DNA of 64,000 nucleotides. Origin: Hemicordylus capensis. Its lineage: Eukaryota > Chordata > Lepidosauria > Squamata > Cordylidae. The translations under genes and the position numbers were made by a program. The DNA lies in assembly GCF_027244095.1 (NCBI RefSeq), contig NC_069660.1:282122863-282186862 (forward strand), in the 5' to 3' direction. A model generated the notes under the pieces. That model was not told the origin of the DNA. It saw only the letters and a program-made list of their open reading frames with translations, and ran no database searches. Position 1 is the first letter of the stretch. Every line of letters begins with the position of its first letter. Positions 33,226 through 45,165 of this stretch are shown here, in pieces.

Positions 33226-34406
33226 TTGGAAGGGCCGGAACCCAGTGAAGCATCTACTACATCCTTTGGGATGAACATTTTTGGGAAATGTTCAGTTAAA
33301 AACTAATGATAAAGTAGAAAGCCTGAGAAAGCTTGAAAGCCAGTTGAGTTCAGGTTTATTCAAATTTGCAACTCAGGAAAGATGCTCTTTAATTATATTC
33401 ACAGCGTTATAGTTAAAATGTTTAATCCTTAAGTTAAAATAGGGAGGTTGTATGTTTCAGACTTGGATTATGAATGTGTGGCAGTGGGTGGATAAATGTG
33501 AATGGCCACACTCATGCTTGACAGTGTCAGTAACTCATTGTCTCTTCAAATGTATGTCTCCCCCTCTGTTTAATTGAATAATGTTTGAGGCTATACAGGA
33601 AGGCAGGAGCACAATGGCAACCCAATATATTTCTCTCTCCCTGCCAGGGAGTCCCTGGTTATTCTGAGATAGAATCCATCCACTTAACTACAACTGAGGC
33701 TGCCTCACCTGAGCTCCACTTTACCAGAACAGGTAATTACAATAAATCATCCATGGTCCCATTCCTAGCATTGTAGAGAAGATTAATGTTCCTAGACACC
33801 AGAGCTGCCAACAAGGAAGATTTCTGTGGTGATGTGGGACAGGCTGTGTATAAGGAAAGTGAGGTAAAATGCTACACTGGGAATATAACAAAGTGCTGGA
33901 GAGAAGGTGAGGCCATTTTCCATAAAGGAGAGCCATTGGCCCAGTTCTCACAAGCAGCATATAAAGTGGCAAACCTGTGTCTGGACTGTACCACCAACCT
34001 GCAAGTAGGGGCTCTCTCCAATGGCATGCTCTCCCATTAAAAACAAAGCAAATACCCTGAACATAGAAAACCGGTTTGTCAAGCAGAAGGTCCCTTTCCA
34101 CTGACATCTAACTTTCTATTTGCAGGATTTGTTTGTTTGTTTGTTTGTATAGAAGAACATCCAGTCATGTGAGCTCCCACTGTAAGTGGTACAAACCCAG
34201 ACTAGGCTTACCACATCAAATGTTGCTTGCGAGAACTAGGCTAAGGCAGCAATTCTATGCCCCATTACACTTGGAAGCAAACGTAAGGGCTGCAGCCCCA
34301 GAAAAAACTACCAAACCCAGAAGGACCCACTCCACTCACAGGACCTAGAAAGGAATTTAAAAACAAGGGGAAAGTCCCTTTTAAACTGAGGCCACAGTAG
34401 GCAGAG

Positions 34407-34408
<2 letters not shown>
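33226..34408. other. unique non-coding DNA
   Basis: No gene or repeat recognised apart from a TTTG run near 34128-34150. Confidence 0.45.

Positions 34409-34464
<56 letters not shown>
34409..34464. repeat. (GT)n microsatellite
   Basis: About 28 uninterrupted GT units. On the minus strand it yields an artificial His-Thr run. Confidence 0.95.
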
Positions 34465-34467
<3 letters not shown>

Positions 34468-34714
34468 TCTTCCAGAGCAAAGAACAAGTGACAAGCAGCC
34501 TGCCTGTCCCCTACCTTCACCCAGTTGGAGGAGGAGGAGAGGACAGCAAGGGGGAGTCTGACAGACATGTCAGATCTCTGACATGACACGTACAACAGTT
34601 GGGAGGGGCCAACATGGCCTCTCCTTAACAGTGCCATTGTCATGTTGTGTTGTGTCATGTTGCCATCTGATTTATTGGGGCAGTGCAAAGGCCTGGTATG
34701 CACTACCAGACTCA

Positions 34715-34765
34715 GAGGGGCTTACTTCTGGGTAAATATGCTTAGGATTGCATTGTGAGATTTGC
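34715..34765. repeat. half copy of the 27746 foldback
   Basis: GGGGCTTACTTCTGGGTAAA then TATGCTTAGGATTGCATTGT matches the right arm of the 27746 palindrome. Confidence 0.55.
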
Positions 34766-34776
34766 CTGACGTTCAC

Positions 34777-35133
34777 AGGCTGCTCACAAGATCGACATAA
34801 GAGCACGGAAAGCCTATTAACCTATTTTGGAAGCGCTGCACACTCCTGAGTTTCAACCATGTGTCAGTTAAAAAGAAGGTTGGAGGGGGGAGCTTGTTTT
34901 TGAGCCAAGCCCTACCTAGGACAAGCATGCCCTACCAAGATCCCTTCCCCAGCTTCAGAACAAGGTAGGAAGAAAAATCATCCTACCCAGCTGGGACTTA
35001 GCTCACAGTTCAGTTCTGAGCCTCTGACCTTGTTTTTCACTGACACATGATTAAAAATCAAGAGCGCACGGAGCTCCCAAACCAGGGTAGGAGACTTCTC
35101 CTACCTCAATGTCAGTCGTGTGAGCTTCCCTTG
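34777..35133. mobile_element. foldback MITE related to 12270
   Basis: Left GGCTGCTCACAAGATCGACA is opposed by TGTCAGTCGTGTGAGCTTCC at the right. Internal AAGGTAGGAAGAAAAATCAT and CATCCTACCCAGCTGGGA match the 12270 element's GGTAGGAC and CCTACCCAGC blocks. About 357 bp. Edges approximate, no target duplication seen. Confidence 0.55.
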
Positions 35134-35649
35134 TGATGACAGGCAGGTATCTGGCTGGACACACTGGCAGGTATAGTGGGGTAAAGTGGCAGCTGTAAGC
35201 TAATGCCAAGATGTGATGCGGGTCTGTCAGATGTCATCGGTAGTAAATGATGTTGGCAATGACCACTTCCCGATAAGGAAGAAGGCAAGAGAAGCAATAT
35301 TGTGGCTGACTAGGAAGAAGTGGGCACATTTGATTTGTTGGATGCAAAGGCTCTGCTGTCACCCTCTTTGACTCACAGACAGTGGTGGGCATCCGCAGTA
35401 GTTCTCCTGAAAGGAAATTTATTCCTGCGGTTGTTTGAATTTGCTTGGTTTAGAAGGGAAATGTCGTTATGGAAAAGCAACTGAAGACGGAATAGGCATT
35501 CTTTACTCCACATTTCTGCACATGAAGGAGGCAACATTCTGTGTTCTTTCTATATCTGCTGTGATTTGCTCTTTAATAGAACGAGTGGAATCCTGTCGGT
35601 CCAGGATGCCAGAATTCAAGCACCTGTTCATTCAACCACCTGCCCGTAA
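35134..35649. other. unique non-coding DNA
   Basis: No repeat recognised. The 86-codon frame at 35435-35695 runs into a MIR-like tail and is not a gene. Confidence 0.4.
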
Positions 35650-35755
35650 AATGAAACTACTGGTGGCCTTCCTTGAGGGTTGTGAGGATGAATGAATAAG
35701 CATTTCAAAGCACTTTGGGCAATAAAAGTGCTCTAGAACTGATTAATAACATAAT
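35650..35755 (+). mobile_element. MIR-like 3' fragment
   Basis: GAGGGTTGTGAGGATGAATG, then CATTTCAAAGCACTTTGGGC and AATAAAAGTGCTCTAGAACT, follows the MIR 3' order (GTTGTGAGGAT..AAAGCGCT..AAAGTGCTATA). Confidence 0.6.
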
Positions 35756-36077
35756 TCTCAAAAGTAAAGAACAATATCATTAAATGGCAATATTAAGTCT
35801 TTCAAAGTCTTTTGAATAACATCCCATTAATTATTATAATATACTGTCAAAATCTTGGCTATGCAACAAAGACAACTAAGAGTATACAGCAGTGAATATG
35901 TCAACTTGCAGAGAACAGGGTACTGCGGATTGAGTTAATTTATGTATGATTGCAAATTATAAGGGGTGGTAAAATATAATTCACTTCACAGTGAAGCAAC
36001 TGGAATTCCTACTGTTCCTACTGTTTCTGGTACAGTTCTGAAGTTTGTACTCTGTTTATGCTCTGACGCTTGTTTAC

Positions 36078-36457
36078 TAGGGATGTGCATAGAATGTGCT
36101 TCGAGCAGCAAATTAAAATGGAAGAGAGCAGGTCCATACCTGCTCCTCCTCTGCTCACTGCCACAGGAAGTTCAGTGGTGTTCCCCCAGCTATGAACGCA
36201 CACCAGCGGGGCATCTCCCAGCTGCCCTTGTGCGACGCCGACATGCACATGGCCACAGCACATGCACAGAGGCCATGTGCGTGCCGGCATCACACAAGGG
36301 CAGCTGGGAGATGCCCTGCCAGAGCACGATCATAGCTGAGGGAAGCACCGCCGAACTTCCTGTGGTGTGAGAGGAGAAGGAGTAAGTAGGGCCCTGTTAA
36401 AGGTTCCGGGGATGTGTGGCGATTCATTGCTCGAATCGCACTTCATGCACATCCCTA
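36078..36457. mobile_element. hAT-like hairpin MITE, TAGGGATGTGCA ends
   Basis: Begins TAGGGATGTGCATAGAATG and ends CTTCATGCACATCCCTA. It is flanked by a perfect 8-bp duplication TTGTTTAC (36070-36077 and 36458-36465). The interior is a long hairpin: GCATCTCCCAGCTGCCCTTG is mirrored by AAGGGCAGCTGGGAGATGCC, with the centre near 36262, five bases from the midpoint. The interior is related to the element at 55458. A 134-codon frame covers it but only reflects the GC-rich palindrome. Confidence 0.93.
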
Positions 36458-37204
36458 TTGTTTACACACTAACCACTCAAGTCAGATCTAGATATTTATT
36501 AATTTGAAAGTTTTGTACCTGCCCTTCAAGACCATAGTTTTACAAAGCGGCTTACAGGCAGATAGTAAAAAACACAATCAATCAATACAATTATTCTCCT
36601 TCACAGGGTAGTTGGTGTAAGTGGATCTTGTGAGAGGCAGGGAAAGGACAGTCCAGTCGGAGCAGACCAGGCTTCTGGTGTCTTCATTTTTGTCTCTCAA
36701 CACAAGAGTTATAAAGGGGTGCTGCCTATACTTTGAGTGACTGTTATCTTGAAATATGATGGTGGAGTGGCAAAAATATGGCCTCACTGGGGCCCCTACC
36801 GTGCATTGTGAATGTGGTTTGTATCCTATTTAAAATGCAGAAGTTATTAGAGGAGGACAGATGGAGTCACACAGGGACTTTCTTTCAAAAAGTTGGCTAA
36901 AAATAGTTGGCTAAAAATAGTTGGCCATCTTTTTATATTTTAACTACCTAGCACCATATGGAATCTGAACATTTTGTGAATCCTTGATGTTGAAAAAAAA
37001 TCACTTTTTAAAAAGTTTATTGAAAAATACCCACCCTGCCCTGGTGCTTAATGCAAGTTATCTGCAGATTGTTATACTGCAGATATACATGTAGAACCTG
37101 CACACTAATCGCCTTTTATATAAATTCTTCCATTGAAAATAGCAGAATATAGTCAGGAGTCACTGCTTAGTATCAGAGCTGCAGAAAGTCCCCAGTAAAA
37201 GGAT
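36458..37204. other. unique non-coding DNA
   Basis: Contains three near-tandem AGTTGGCTAAAAAT units at about 36889-36925. No gene recognised. Confidence 0.45.
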
Positions 37205-37590
37205 CAAGAAGCATGTGATGAAAAAAGCTTCTGCCCGGAACCCTAAATTGCTGCTGCTGATCGGAGGAAAATATGAGGGGAGGAGGCAATGGTAAACCCC
37301 TCCTGTATTCTACCAAAAGACAACCAATAGGTCTCTGTGGTCACCTGGAGTCGAACCCACTCGACGGCACACTTTACCTTTAGATGGGCCACTGGTGTGA
37401 CTCAGTACAGTGCACCTTTGCATTTTTATAAAATGGAGTTTGTGCCCCTCTTAAAGCCATCCAGGTTGTTGCCTGTCACCACATCTTGTGGCAGAGAATT
37501 CCACAGGTTGATTATGTGTTGTGTGAAAAAGTACTTCCATTTGTTGGTCCTAAATTTCCTGGCAATCGGTTTTATGGGATGACCCCTGGT
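37205..37590 (+). mobile_element. SINE-like dispersed repeat, family E
   Basis: GGAGGCAATGGTAAACCCCT, CCTGGAGTCGAACCCACTCG and ACGGCACACTTTACCTTTAG are followed by AAGCCATCCAGGTTGTTGCC, CACATCTTGTGGCAGAGAAT and GGTCCTAAATTTCCTGGCAA. I recall both parts as common squamate repeats. They may be two adjacent elements joined near 37382. Only one copy of each is present in the window, so the call rests on memory. Confidence 0.45.
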
Positions 37591-39135
37591 GAATTCAATT
37601 AGATACCATGCTGCAATTGGACACCTTCAGACCATGCTCTGGACCCATTAATTTTATGCCAATATGTGAGGGTGGCTCAATCACGGGAAGTTTCAATCTG
37701 AGAAAATTCTCCAAACTTTCAGACCTGAATTCTGTTTGAATTTGTGGTTTCTCCTTGATGGAACCCTGAAATACTCTTCAAATTCCCCTTTGGAGAACTT
37801 CGGTCCCAGCCATAGAAGCATGGTTTCTATTGGAGGATCTGATCCCACTCTCCCCCTTCCCCAACTGCATCCCAGACAGCCACACAGATTATTTTGACAA
37901 ACATTAAAAGAAATAGAATTGGTTTGCTATACTATCCAAGTTGCACATAGCTGTTGTTAATTACCTGGCTTTATTAAGGACATCTGATGTCGCTGTTAAC
38001 ATCTGAGTGACTACCACTTTAATCCATGGCACTTTATTTATCAAGAAGAAGCAGAACAGGCACCAAGCTGGAATGTTCTTGTTCAGATTCCTTTAGATTT
38101 TGGTTTTGTTCTTTTTCAGCACACTGGAAATATTTAACAGAGGGACATTGGTGACTGCTCAACATGACAAAATAATGGACACGTTTCCAGACAAGTCTTA
38201 ACCTGCTTCTGTCTCCTTTGCTCTGTCTGAGTCATCCCATCCATGCTGTCTCCCTTCCATTTCCATGAATGTTACTTGGCCAACAATGTGCTTTTATGAA
38301 AAGTAAAAGATTTCATAAAACATATAGAATAATGTGGGGTGTTTTTTTTTACCTCTCAGTTAAAAGCTCAGCATGAGTAGGTCTGGGGGCATAACCCACC
38401 AGACACTTTTGCTGCACAGCAGAATTCATTTCATAACTTGTTGGTTTTCTTCTAAAGGGGTAAAAATAACAAATGCCTAAAGAGTACTAGTGTAAGAGCC
38501 AAGGAACACCACATCGTATTGTGATGCTGCTTTTCTGGGAAAGAACAAAATCCATTGAAACATTTCCAGCCAGCTCCTTGGAGAGGCAAATATATTTTTC
38601 AAAGCATGATTCTAGGTTACAGAACTCTTGCCCTGTGCATAAGCAAGAATCTTGCATAAGCCCCACCACTATCTCTCTTCAGACATTATTTTAGAAGACA
38701 TTGTACTCGCATACAGCATCTCAAAGTGGGTCTGGAAGTCCTGTCTGTTGGGGTTTTATGATTATTTATCTTTCCCTTTGGTGAAAGTGCAGAGTAATTT
38801 TAGCAAAGTGCTGGGGAAAGCTTCCACTCCAGTTACAAAGTGTGGCGTTTAGTTGTTGCAGCTATTTAAGGAACATGCATGGAGATCACTGTAGAGTCCA
38901 AATTACTTAACTAGTTAATTGGTGAAATACATTAGGATAGGAGAGACCTAATCCTTTCTAATAGCTACATAATGAATAAGTAGGGAGAGAGAGAGAGGTT
39001 TCCATCTTCTCTCAAGGAGGAAAGGAAGAGGACTGATTCAACTCAGGAAGTACATGAGGAGTCAAGGCAGGGGTCCAGAGAAGAGGCAATCATGAACAGG
39101 TAAGGAGACCCTCACTAACTACCTCTACTCCCAAT
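37591..39135. other. unique non-coding DNA
   Basis: Around 37880-38060 the AT-rich text with GTTGTTAATTACCTGGCTTT and CACTTTATTTATCAAGAAG could be conserved non-coding sequence; nothing firmer can be said. A (GA)n patch is at 38983-38997. Confidence 0.4.
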
Positions 39136-39331
39136 CAGTGTTCTCTCTAATTTTTTTCATCTGTGTGCAGAATGAATTTTGTTCTGGGTGGCAGTATCAA
39201 GGCAGTGTGTGCACATGTGAATTCAGAGTGGGGCTTTCCTGATTCAACCTGAGCGGGGTCTAAAATTGACTGAGTGGATATCAAAAAATGTGTGAATATG
39301 TGCACACATGCACAACTTAGAGGGAACTCTG
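39136..39331. mobile_element. hAT-like MITE, CAGTGTTCTCTCTAA ends
   Basis: Begins CAGTGTTCTCTCTAATTTTT and ends CTTAGAGGGAACTCTG, with a perfect 8-bp duplication CTCCCAAT (39128-39135 and 39332-39339). The subterminal words GTGTGTGCACATGTG and ATGTGCACACATGCAC are mirrored. 196 bp. The first five bases and TC match the start of the larger element at 45166. Confidence 0.93.
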
Positions 39332-39339
39332 CTCCCAAT

Positions 39340-40075
39340 GCCCCTAATGATCATCAGGATAATCGGTACAAAAGGTTGATGTCACTGGAACTCCATGTCC
39401 AACACTGTCCACCTGTCAATCAATCCCAGCAGAGCACCACTGATGGTTAGCCAACAGGGCTGTTCTTATGTTGATTACGGTGGTGTTTGTCTGCAGAGGA
39501 ACGTGATGGCTGCCATTTCCATGATTGGAAGCCATTTTCATTTGTTATTAAAATTTAGAACACCAGAAGTGTGAAAGGTAATGTACTTCAGGTACTTCAG
39601 CTTCCTCTCTTGTGATCTCCTGCACCTGCATGACTCCCACTGAGCTTGCCTCTTGAGACATCTTCTCAAGACAGGTGAAATCCCATCAGAAATCATGTCT
39701 GACAGCTGTTGTGAATCCTCAGCTCCAGAGTCTGGTCTCCCAGCCAAATCCTGTTGCTGTGCCTCTGAGCCCTCACTAGCAGGCAAATCCTCCTACTCTG
39801 ACTCTTCTGAGTCAGAAGTCTGAGCCATGACACCGAGTCCACCAGCTAGATAGCAGCTTGCTCTCTGCTCTCCACCTTGCACCCTTCAGAAGAAGGTGGG
39901 GGCAGGAGGCTATCACTTTTTGTTCTAAGACCCACTCCAGCCTTGCTATGCCTCTGGTTTTCTTTAAAGCAAATAAAATTTGGTTACACTTGCCTGTTGG
40001 TGTGCATGTCTGAGGTCCCTCCTTCTGCACAGTTTTGTTTCCTGGGATATGCTTTGTTCTGTAATCGAACAGCAG
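39340..40075 (-). other. non-coding DNA with an unexplained minus-strand frame
   Basis: The minus-strand frame at 39538-39786 reads MPASEGSEAQQQDLAGRPDS, then GISPVLRRCLKRQAQW and basic residues. The acidic then Arg-rich layout and its continuation upstream in the same style (about 39787-39830) suggest decayed transposon-derived sequence rather than a host exon. No domain recognised. Confidence 0.3.
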
Positions 40076-40079
40076 AAAT

Positions 40080-41672
40080 TAGGAACATAGGAAGCTACCT
40101 TATACCAAGTCAGAACATAGGTCTATCTAGCTCAGTACTGTCTACACTGACTAGCAGCAGTTTCTCCGTTTTCAGGCAGGAGTCTTTCCTAGTAGGGATG
40201 TGAATGAATCAATGTTTTGATTCAATTTGTGCCCAAATCAAATCACCCCTGATTTATTTTGTGTCTGAATCTGTCCCCCTGAATCACCCCAGATTCAATT
40301 TTGATTCAATTTGGATCAATTCGGACCACTTATAAAGGTGCTAGGGGCACCAAAGGCCCTAGGGGCACCAAATCTGGGTGGAGGGTAGGTCCCCATGGGT
40401 GCCACCTACCACCCAAATTTCAAGGCAGTGGGGCACTTGGTTGATTATTAATGATTTTTTTATATTTACTGATTTTGTATATTTCCACCATAGGAAATAA
40501 TGGAGATTCGAAGTTGCCCTATCATAACCCTAACATGGATCCCCAGCTTTAATTTTTTTAAAAAGCTGCACTCTAGCCCTTATAGAAGTGGAGTTATGGA
40601 ACAAAATGTGCGGTCACTATTTTTCAAGTGTTTGGATACTTTGGTGTAGAATAACTTTTCCTCATAATGAATCCCTATGAGGATTCATTGCACACCTTAA
40701 TTTCTTCTGTTCCTTTTGACTGTCATTAGACAGTGCCAACTGTCAACTGTCATATGTCAACTACCCACCCACCCCACACACACTGGAGTACTCATTTTAT
40801 TTTATTTTATTTTTGTATTTTTTAAGTGTTTACACACCTTCACGTCTTCTGTTCATTTTGATCCCACTGCTTTGTGGGTGGGGAATTAGTGGCATCCCAT
40901 GTGCTACCCCACAACCTGCAAGCCACTGGGTACTCAGTTTATATTTTAGGATTTTTTGAGGTGTTTATACTCTTTGGTGTGCAATGAATCGTCATAGGGA
41001 TTCATTTTGAGGAAAGGTTATTAGACACCAAAGAGTCTAAACACTTGAAATAATTCCTAGAAGATAAACTGTGTAGTACCCTACTGCCTTGAGGGGGGTT
41101 TAGTTGGCACATGGCAGTTGAGAGCTGGCACTTTCCAAAGACAGTCAAAATGAATAGAAGAAATGAAGGTGTGTAATGAATCATCATAGGGATTCATTGA
41201 GGAAAAGTTATTATACACCAAATAATCCAAACACTTGAAAAATAGTGACCACACATTTTGCCCATAACTCCACTTCTACAAGGGCTAGAGCTTAGTGGTG
41301 TGTGTGTGTGTTTAAATGAAAGCTGGGAATCTGGCTGGGGGAATTAATAGGAGCAATCCGAATCTCGAATTGATTCAAACCGAATTTGGTGTGATTTGAT
41401 TTGGATCCGAATCTAGCCAATGGGCCACAGGGGTGATTTGTTCTGTCTCAAAATCACCCTAATTAGCTAGATTTGAGTACAAATTGATTCACACATCCCT
41501 ATTTCCCAACCCTACCTGGAGATGCCAGGAAGTCAACCTGGGACCTTCTGCATGCAAGGGAATATGTTACAGCTCACATGTAGTCACCCATGGAAATACA
41601 AACTAGGTCAGACCCTGCTTAGCAAAGAGGACAATTTATGCTTACTACTGCAAGACATTTCGTAAGGATGTA
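40080..41672 (+). mobile_element. family A SINE-like repeat, split by a 1.3-kb MITE
   Basis: AGGAACATAGGAAGCTACCT, ATCTAGCTCAGTACTGTCTA and TTCAGGCAGGAGTC reach 40192. The repeat resumes at 41502 with CAACCCTACCTGGAGATGCC, GACCTTCTGCATGCAAGGGA and AGAGGACAATTTATGCTTAC. The two parts join to the normal family A order. Confidence 0.85.
40193..41501. mobile_element. hAT-like 1.3-kb nested-palindrome element
   Basis: Begins TAGGGATGTGAATGAATCA and ends GATTCACACATCCCTA. Flanks are TTTCCTAG and TTTCCCAA, 6 of 8 matching, and fall inside a SINE. Interior words occur in both orientations several times: TGAATCCCTATGAGGATTCA, CTTCTGTTCCTTTTGACTGT against CAGTCAAAATGAATAGAAG, and AAAATGTGCGGTCACTATTT against AATAGTGACCACACATTTT. 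The same interior, in the same order, makes up 57102-58472. No transposase frame. Confidence 0.88.
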
Positions 41673-43019
41673 TAGAAGTATATCCCCATGTATATTCCCA
41701 TGTACATTTTTTCAAGATAATCAAGCTAAAATTATTTCAATATTACCTGAGGAAACAGTATGAAATTCCATTGGAGTTTTTGACATTTCTGAAGAAATTT
41801 ACAGCTACTGGGTATTCCCTTTAAAATTTCTCAGAAGGGCTTCACACAACTATACACCCAGCCATGTAGAAGCTGCTTCCACAGTGCTCTGATAACACAG
41901 GAATTGGGCCTGAAATAATAAACCACTCTGTGCTCTGGAAAGTTCTCTGCATGGTGATTAATAGGGATGATTGTTAAAACAAAGGAAGCAGAACAGAAAC
42001 GCGCCTAATGTCATTAACTGTTCCTCAGACTGGAGAAGCTTTCAGCACTGCCACTAGCTGATCTCTGCTGAGAAATTGCTAGATTGTTCCATGGCTCAGT
42101 GCAATGGATCCAAATGCATCTTGTCTGTCCAAAGGGGGACCAGTGGCTCACAACAGCTGTTGTGCTGCTTTGTAAACAAGTGTGGGACATAGTTCTTTAA
42201 CCTAGAATCATGCCTCAGAAAATATGTTTGTCTCTCCAAGGAGTTGGTTGGAAATGCTTCAAAGGATTTTGTTTTCCCCTGAAAAGCTGCATCACAATAC
42301 AATGTGGTAGTCGCGGGCTCTTAGACCAGTGCTCTTTAGGCAATTATTTTTTCCCCTTTAGGAGAAAAGAAAAGCACTCTGCATCTTGACAGTAAAATCA
42401 CACCTAGCTTGTTATGAACAACAACTTCCTAATGTTGCTATGTGTCTGTTGTAAAGACATCCCTTGTGGTACAAGAAATAAGACACATTATGCTTCTGAA
42501 ATAAATGTTATGGAAATATGCAGATTGTGTGGGTTGACAATACTTCTTGAGATGTGCCTTGTGCTTCTTGACTAGAGTGGGGAATATTGCAGCCCTGTTG
42601 GGGATTTGGTCCAATTTCAAAGATCAACATCTGTGTCCATAAATAGACATGACCTTATATGGACTTCCTGGGTTTTAAAAACTGGATACAATATTTCCTT
42701 TCTTTTGTTTCCCATACTTCAGATGTCATGTTTGCATCATGTGATTTCTTGATCAGTTACAGTGATTTAGCTCTGATTTCCTATGGTATTTTGTCCTCCT
42801 CCAGGAACAGATGTTTCATGCTAGTATCTGTTCCTCCTCCTCTGGAAGGGATGAGGTGTATTAAAAATGCAACATTTTAGTAATGACCCTTCATTACATT
42901 GACCCTTCAGTACGCCTTCAGATGTAACGCTGAACTGTGAGTTCAATGACCCGCAGTTCTGTGCCCTCCCCATGGGTCCGCCACAAACTCTAATTACCCG
43001 CATTCAGACATGCAGGTAT
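41673..43019. other. unique non-coding DNA
   Basis: No repeat recognised between 41673 and about 42880. From 42890 a CpG-containing stretch (GTAACGCTGAACTG, GACCCGCAGTTCTG) may belong to a decayed DNA element that includes the hairpin at 43020. Confidence 0.4.
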
Positions 43020-43051
43020 GGAAACCAGAGGTGAGGGGGCCTCTGGTTTCC
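43020..43051. repeat. perfect 12-bp hairpin
   Basis: GGAAACCAGAGG (43020-43031) and CCTCTGGTTTCC (43040-43051) form a 12-bp stem with an 8-nt G-rich loop. Probably the core of a decayed foldback. It is not followed by a T run. Confidence 0.7.
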
Positions 43052-43440
43052 TGTTACGACCAAATTCCGCGATTATATTAGACTTCCAGTTTACACCCGG
43101 TTTCTGTATCTTTAGATGGCTACTTCAAACCACTTGTATAAGATCTTTAACAACCTCTCTCTCTTCCCACCCACAAAAAAACTGTTTTATGATTTTATTA
43201 TTTATTACATATAGTGCATGTACACAACGCTTCATGAAGAATTAGAGAGCAGGTCCCTGCTCCAAGGACCCCCAAGGGACCTTACAATCTAGATATTTAC
43301 TCTTTTTTACATGTCTTGAATTTAAGCCTTACGATGAGTTAAAGACTGTCAACTCCAAGCCAAGACCACCCAGAAACTTCAGCTGGTCCCATAGTAAGTG
43401 CTGCCCAAAATTCAACCCAAAGCTGTTTGGAGAGCCACTT

Positions 43441-43501
43441 CACACATTAGATTTTTAGGTGTAAACCAGAGAAGTGTTACGTATATCAAATCTAATGTGT
43501 G
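43441..43501. repeat. short foldback, CACACATTAGAT ends
   Basis: CACACATTAGAT at 43441-43452 pairs with ATCTAATGTGTG at 43490-43501. A 61-bp element or remnant with no other mark. Confidence 0.55.
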
Positions 43502-43867
43502 ACTGGCTACAACCAGCACATCTATCACACAGATTCATTAATCAGGAAGCCAAGATTGCTTGCTTCTTCCTGCTGAGTGCACTCTGTAGAACACTTGTAT
43601 TTGCCTCCTGTAATATTATCTTTTTGTGACTTACAGATAAACAGGATCAAGATGTTTGTATTCTGAACTCATCTCTGATTTGTTGCAATAGCATTTGAAA
43701 GTGCCCTATATATTCTATTTTCTTACATGTCACAAAGTCCTTATGACCCAAATCCAGCTCTGTGGAGCCTTGTTAACAAAGTTGCAATTATGCCAATCAG
43801 CTATTTAGCAGGGATGGAGCTACTGGGGGAACAGAGTCTAGATTGAGAGTGTAGCCCCTGCTAATTG

Positions 43868-44010
43868 ACAAAAAGGCACCTCTTAAAGTGGTTGCTCTTA
43901 TATTTAGCAGGGGAGAGCCACTGTCCCTATTCAAACAACCCAGCATCCCTCCAGTGGCTGATGCTGGCATCTCCCATGTGTTTCTTTCTAGATTGTGAGA
44001 GCCTCTGGAA
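43868..44010 (+). mobile_element. SINE-like family C, partial
   Basis: AAAAAGGCACCTCTTAAAGT, CTCTTATATTTAGCAGGGGA, CATCCCTCCAGTGGCTGATG and TTCTAGATTGTGAG follow family C and stop at the point where the tail should begin. Confidence 0.7.
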
Positions 44011-44199
44011 CACGGAACTATTATATGTACTTCATTCTTTACAATGGACAGCTTCTCACGATTGACTGCAAGTCGATAAACCAGAAACATGTCAGTAAAA
44101 TATCAGGATACAAGAGCGCACCTTCCAAGCAAGTGCAGTGTCTGAAGTCACCCAAGTCTAATTCCTATGCCCCATTACTGAGATCATTCTATTGACTTT

Positions 44200-44598
44200 G
44201 TCAAACCAATTTCAAACTTTAGTGCCTGTAGAATCTCGGAAAAAATGGAGCGGGAACCAGATTTGGGCAGCTTCAGACTCCCACCCACTGGGAGCATGCA
44301 CTAATAATTTCCCAGCTTACTGACTTATGGCAGATCATGTGAAGCCACCCCATGTAAACTGCTTTGTGAACTTAATGGTTTATGTAGTGACTGTGTGTTT
44401 ATAGTAGCATTACTTGAGTGTAAATTTTGACAAATACTCATGTATATAGTTGATGAATCAGTTATTGTAACAGAGAGCAGATATAAAAGGAGATGACTGT
44501 GTATGCAAGCTGATTGCCTAGTGACTCAGACAAATAAAAGTGTTTTGAATCCTGCCTCCTTTTGAATTATTATATGTTCTCTGGATACAAACATAACA
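44200..44598 (+). mobile_element. possible LTR fossil (partial)
   Basis: A TATA-like ATATAAAAGG, an AATAAAAG signal about 50 bp later and a terminal AACATAACA resemble the last part of an LTR. The left edge is not defined and no partner repeat or internal region was found. If it is an LTR it is a lone, old fragment. Confidence 0.3.
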
Positions 44599-44659
44599 GT
44601 TCAGAGTCAGGATGTCTTACGAACAGTCTTTTCCCAAATGAGCCTGCCTGAACACTAAG

Positions 44660-45040
44660 ATATTTGGAAGGGCCTTTCCTTCAAGTTTTACTGTCATGCC
44701 AAGTGCAACTGGAAGTGACCTGGGACAGGGCCTTCTCAGTGGTGGTGCCGAAGCTATGGAATACCCTCCTGGTGGGGGCCCAGTCAGTTCCTTCCAGCCA
44801 ACGGTTCATGGAAACATTCCTTTTTAGATATGCTTTTGATGGCTGATTGGTCTATTACATTTTGCCGGCTGATTGGTCTTTTAGGTGCTGTTGTGTTTTC
44901 TCTGACCTGGGGGCTTTTGGTATATTTAATGATGTACTTTTTAAATGGTTTTTATTACATTTTATCATTGTCTTTCCTATTATTACACACTGCTTTAAAT
45001 GCGGCACAAAGAAAAGCGATATAAAGAACTAATAAATCAA
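44660..45040 (+). mobile_element. L2/CR1-group LINE 3' end, second subfamily
   Basis: The reading RAFSVVVPKLWNTLLVGAQS, then RFMETFLFRYAFD, is the C-terminal LINE block (AFSVVAPRLWN.LP...FK..LKT). It is followed by a 3' UTR and the tail GCGGCACAAAGAAAAGCGAT with AATAAAT. The tail differs from the 1955 and 23165 copies, so this is another subfamily. Confidence 0.75.
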
Positions 45041-45165
45041 TTAAATGTTTAATTTAATTATGTAATTAATTTTTAATTATAAAAATGAAAAGTGGTATAT
45101 AAAATGAAAAGTGGTATATATTCAAAACAATAAAATAGTAATAATAATAGGCAGATTATCTATGT

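Noticed and set aside
34409-34464. Z-DNA or regulatory role of the long (GT)n
   Set aside because: Long GT repeats are common in vertebrate genomes and nothing nearby supports a function.
35966-36370. 134-codon frame
   Set aside because: Lies within a hairpin MITE whose boundaries are fixed by an 8-bp target duplication.
39538-39786. acidic/Arg-rich frame as a possible host exon
   Set aside because: No splice-site support or domain; style and surroundings suggest decayed mobile DNA.
43020-43051. hairpin as a bacterial-type terminator or microRNA
   Set aside because: No T run follows, the genome is eukaryotic, and a 12-bp stem with a G-rich loop is too short for a microRNA precursor.
44200-44598. 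TATA and AATAAA signals as a host promoter or gene end
   Set aside because: Their spacing fits an LTR fragment better, no adjoining exon is visible, and the evidence is too thin for more than a weak call.
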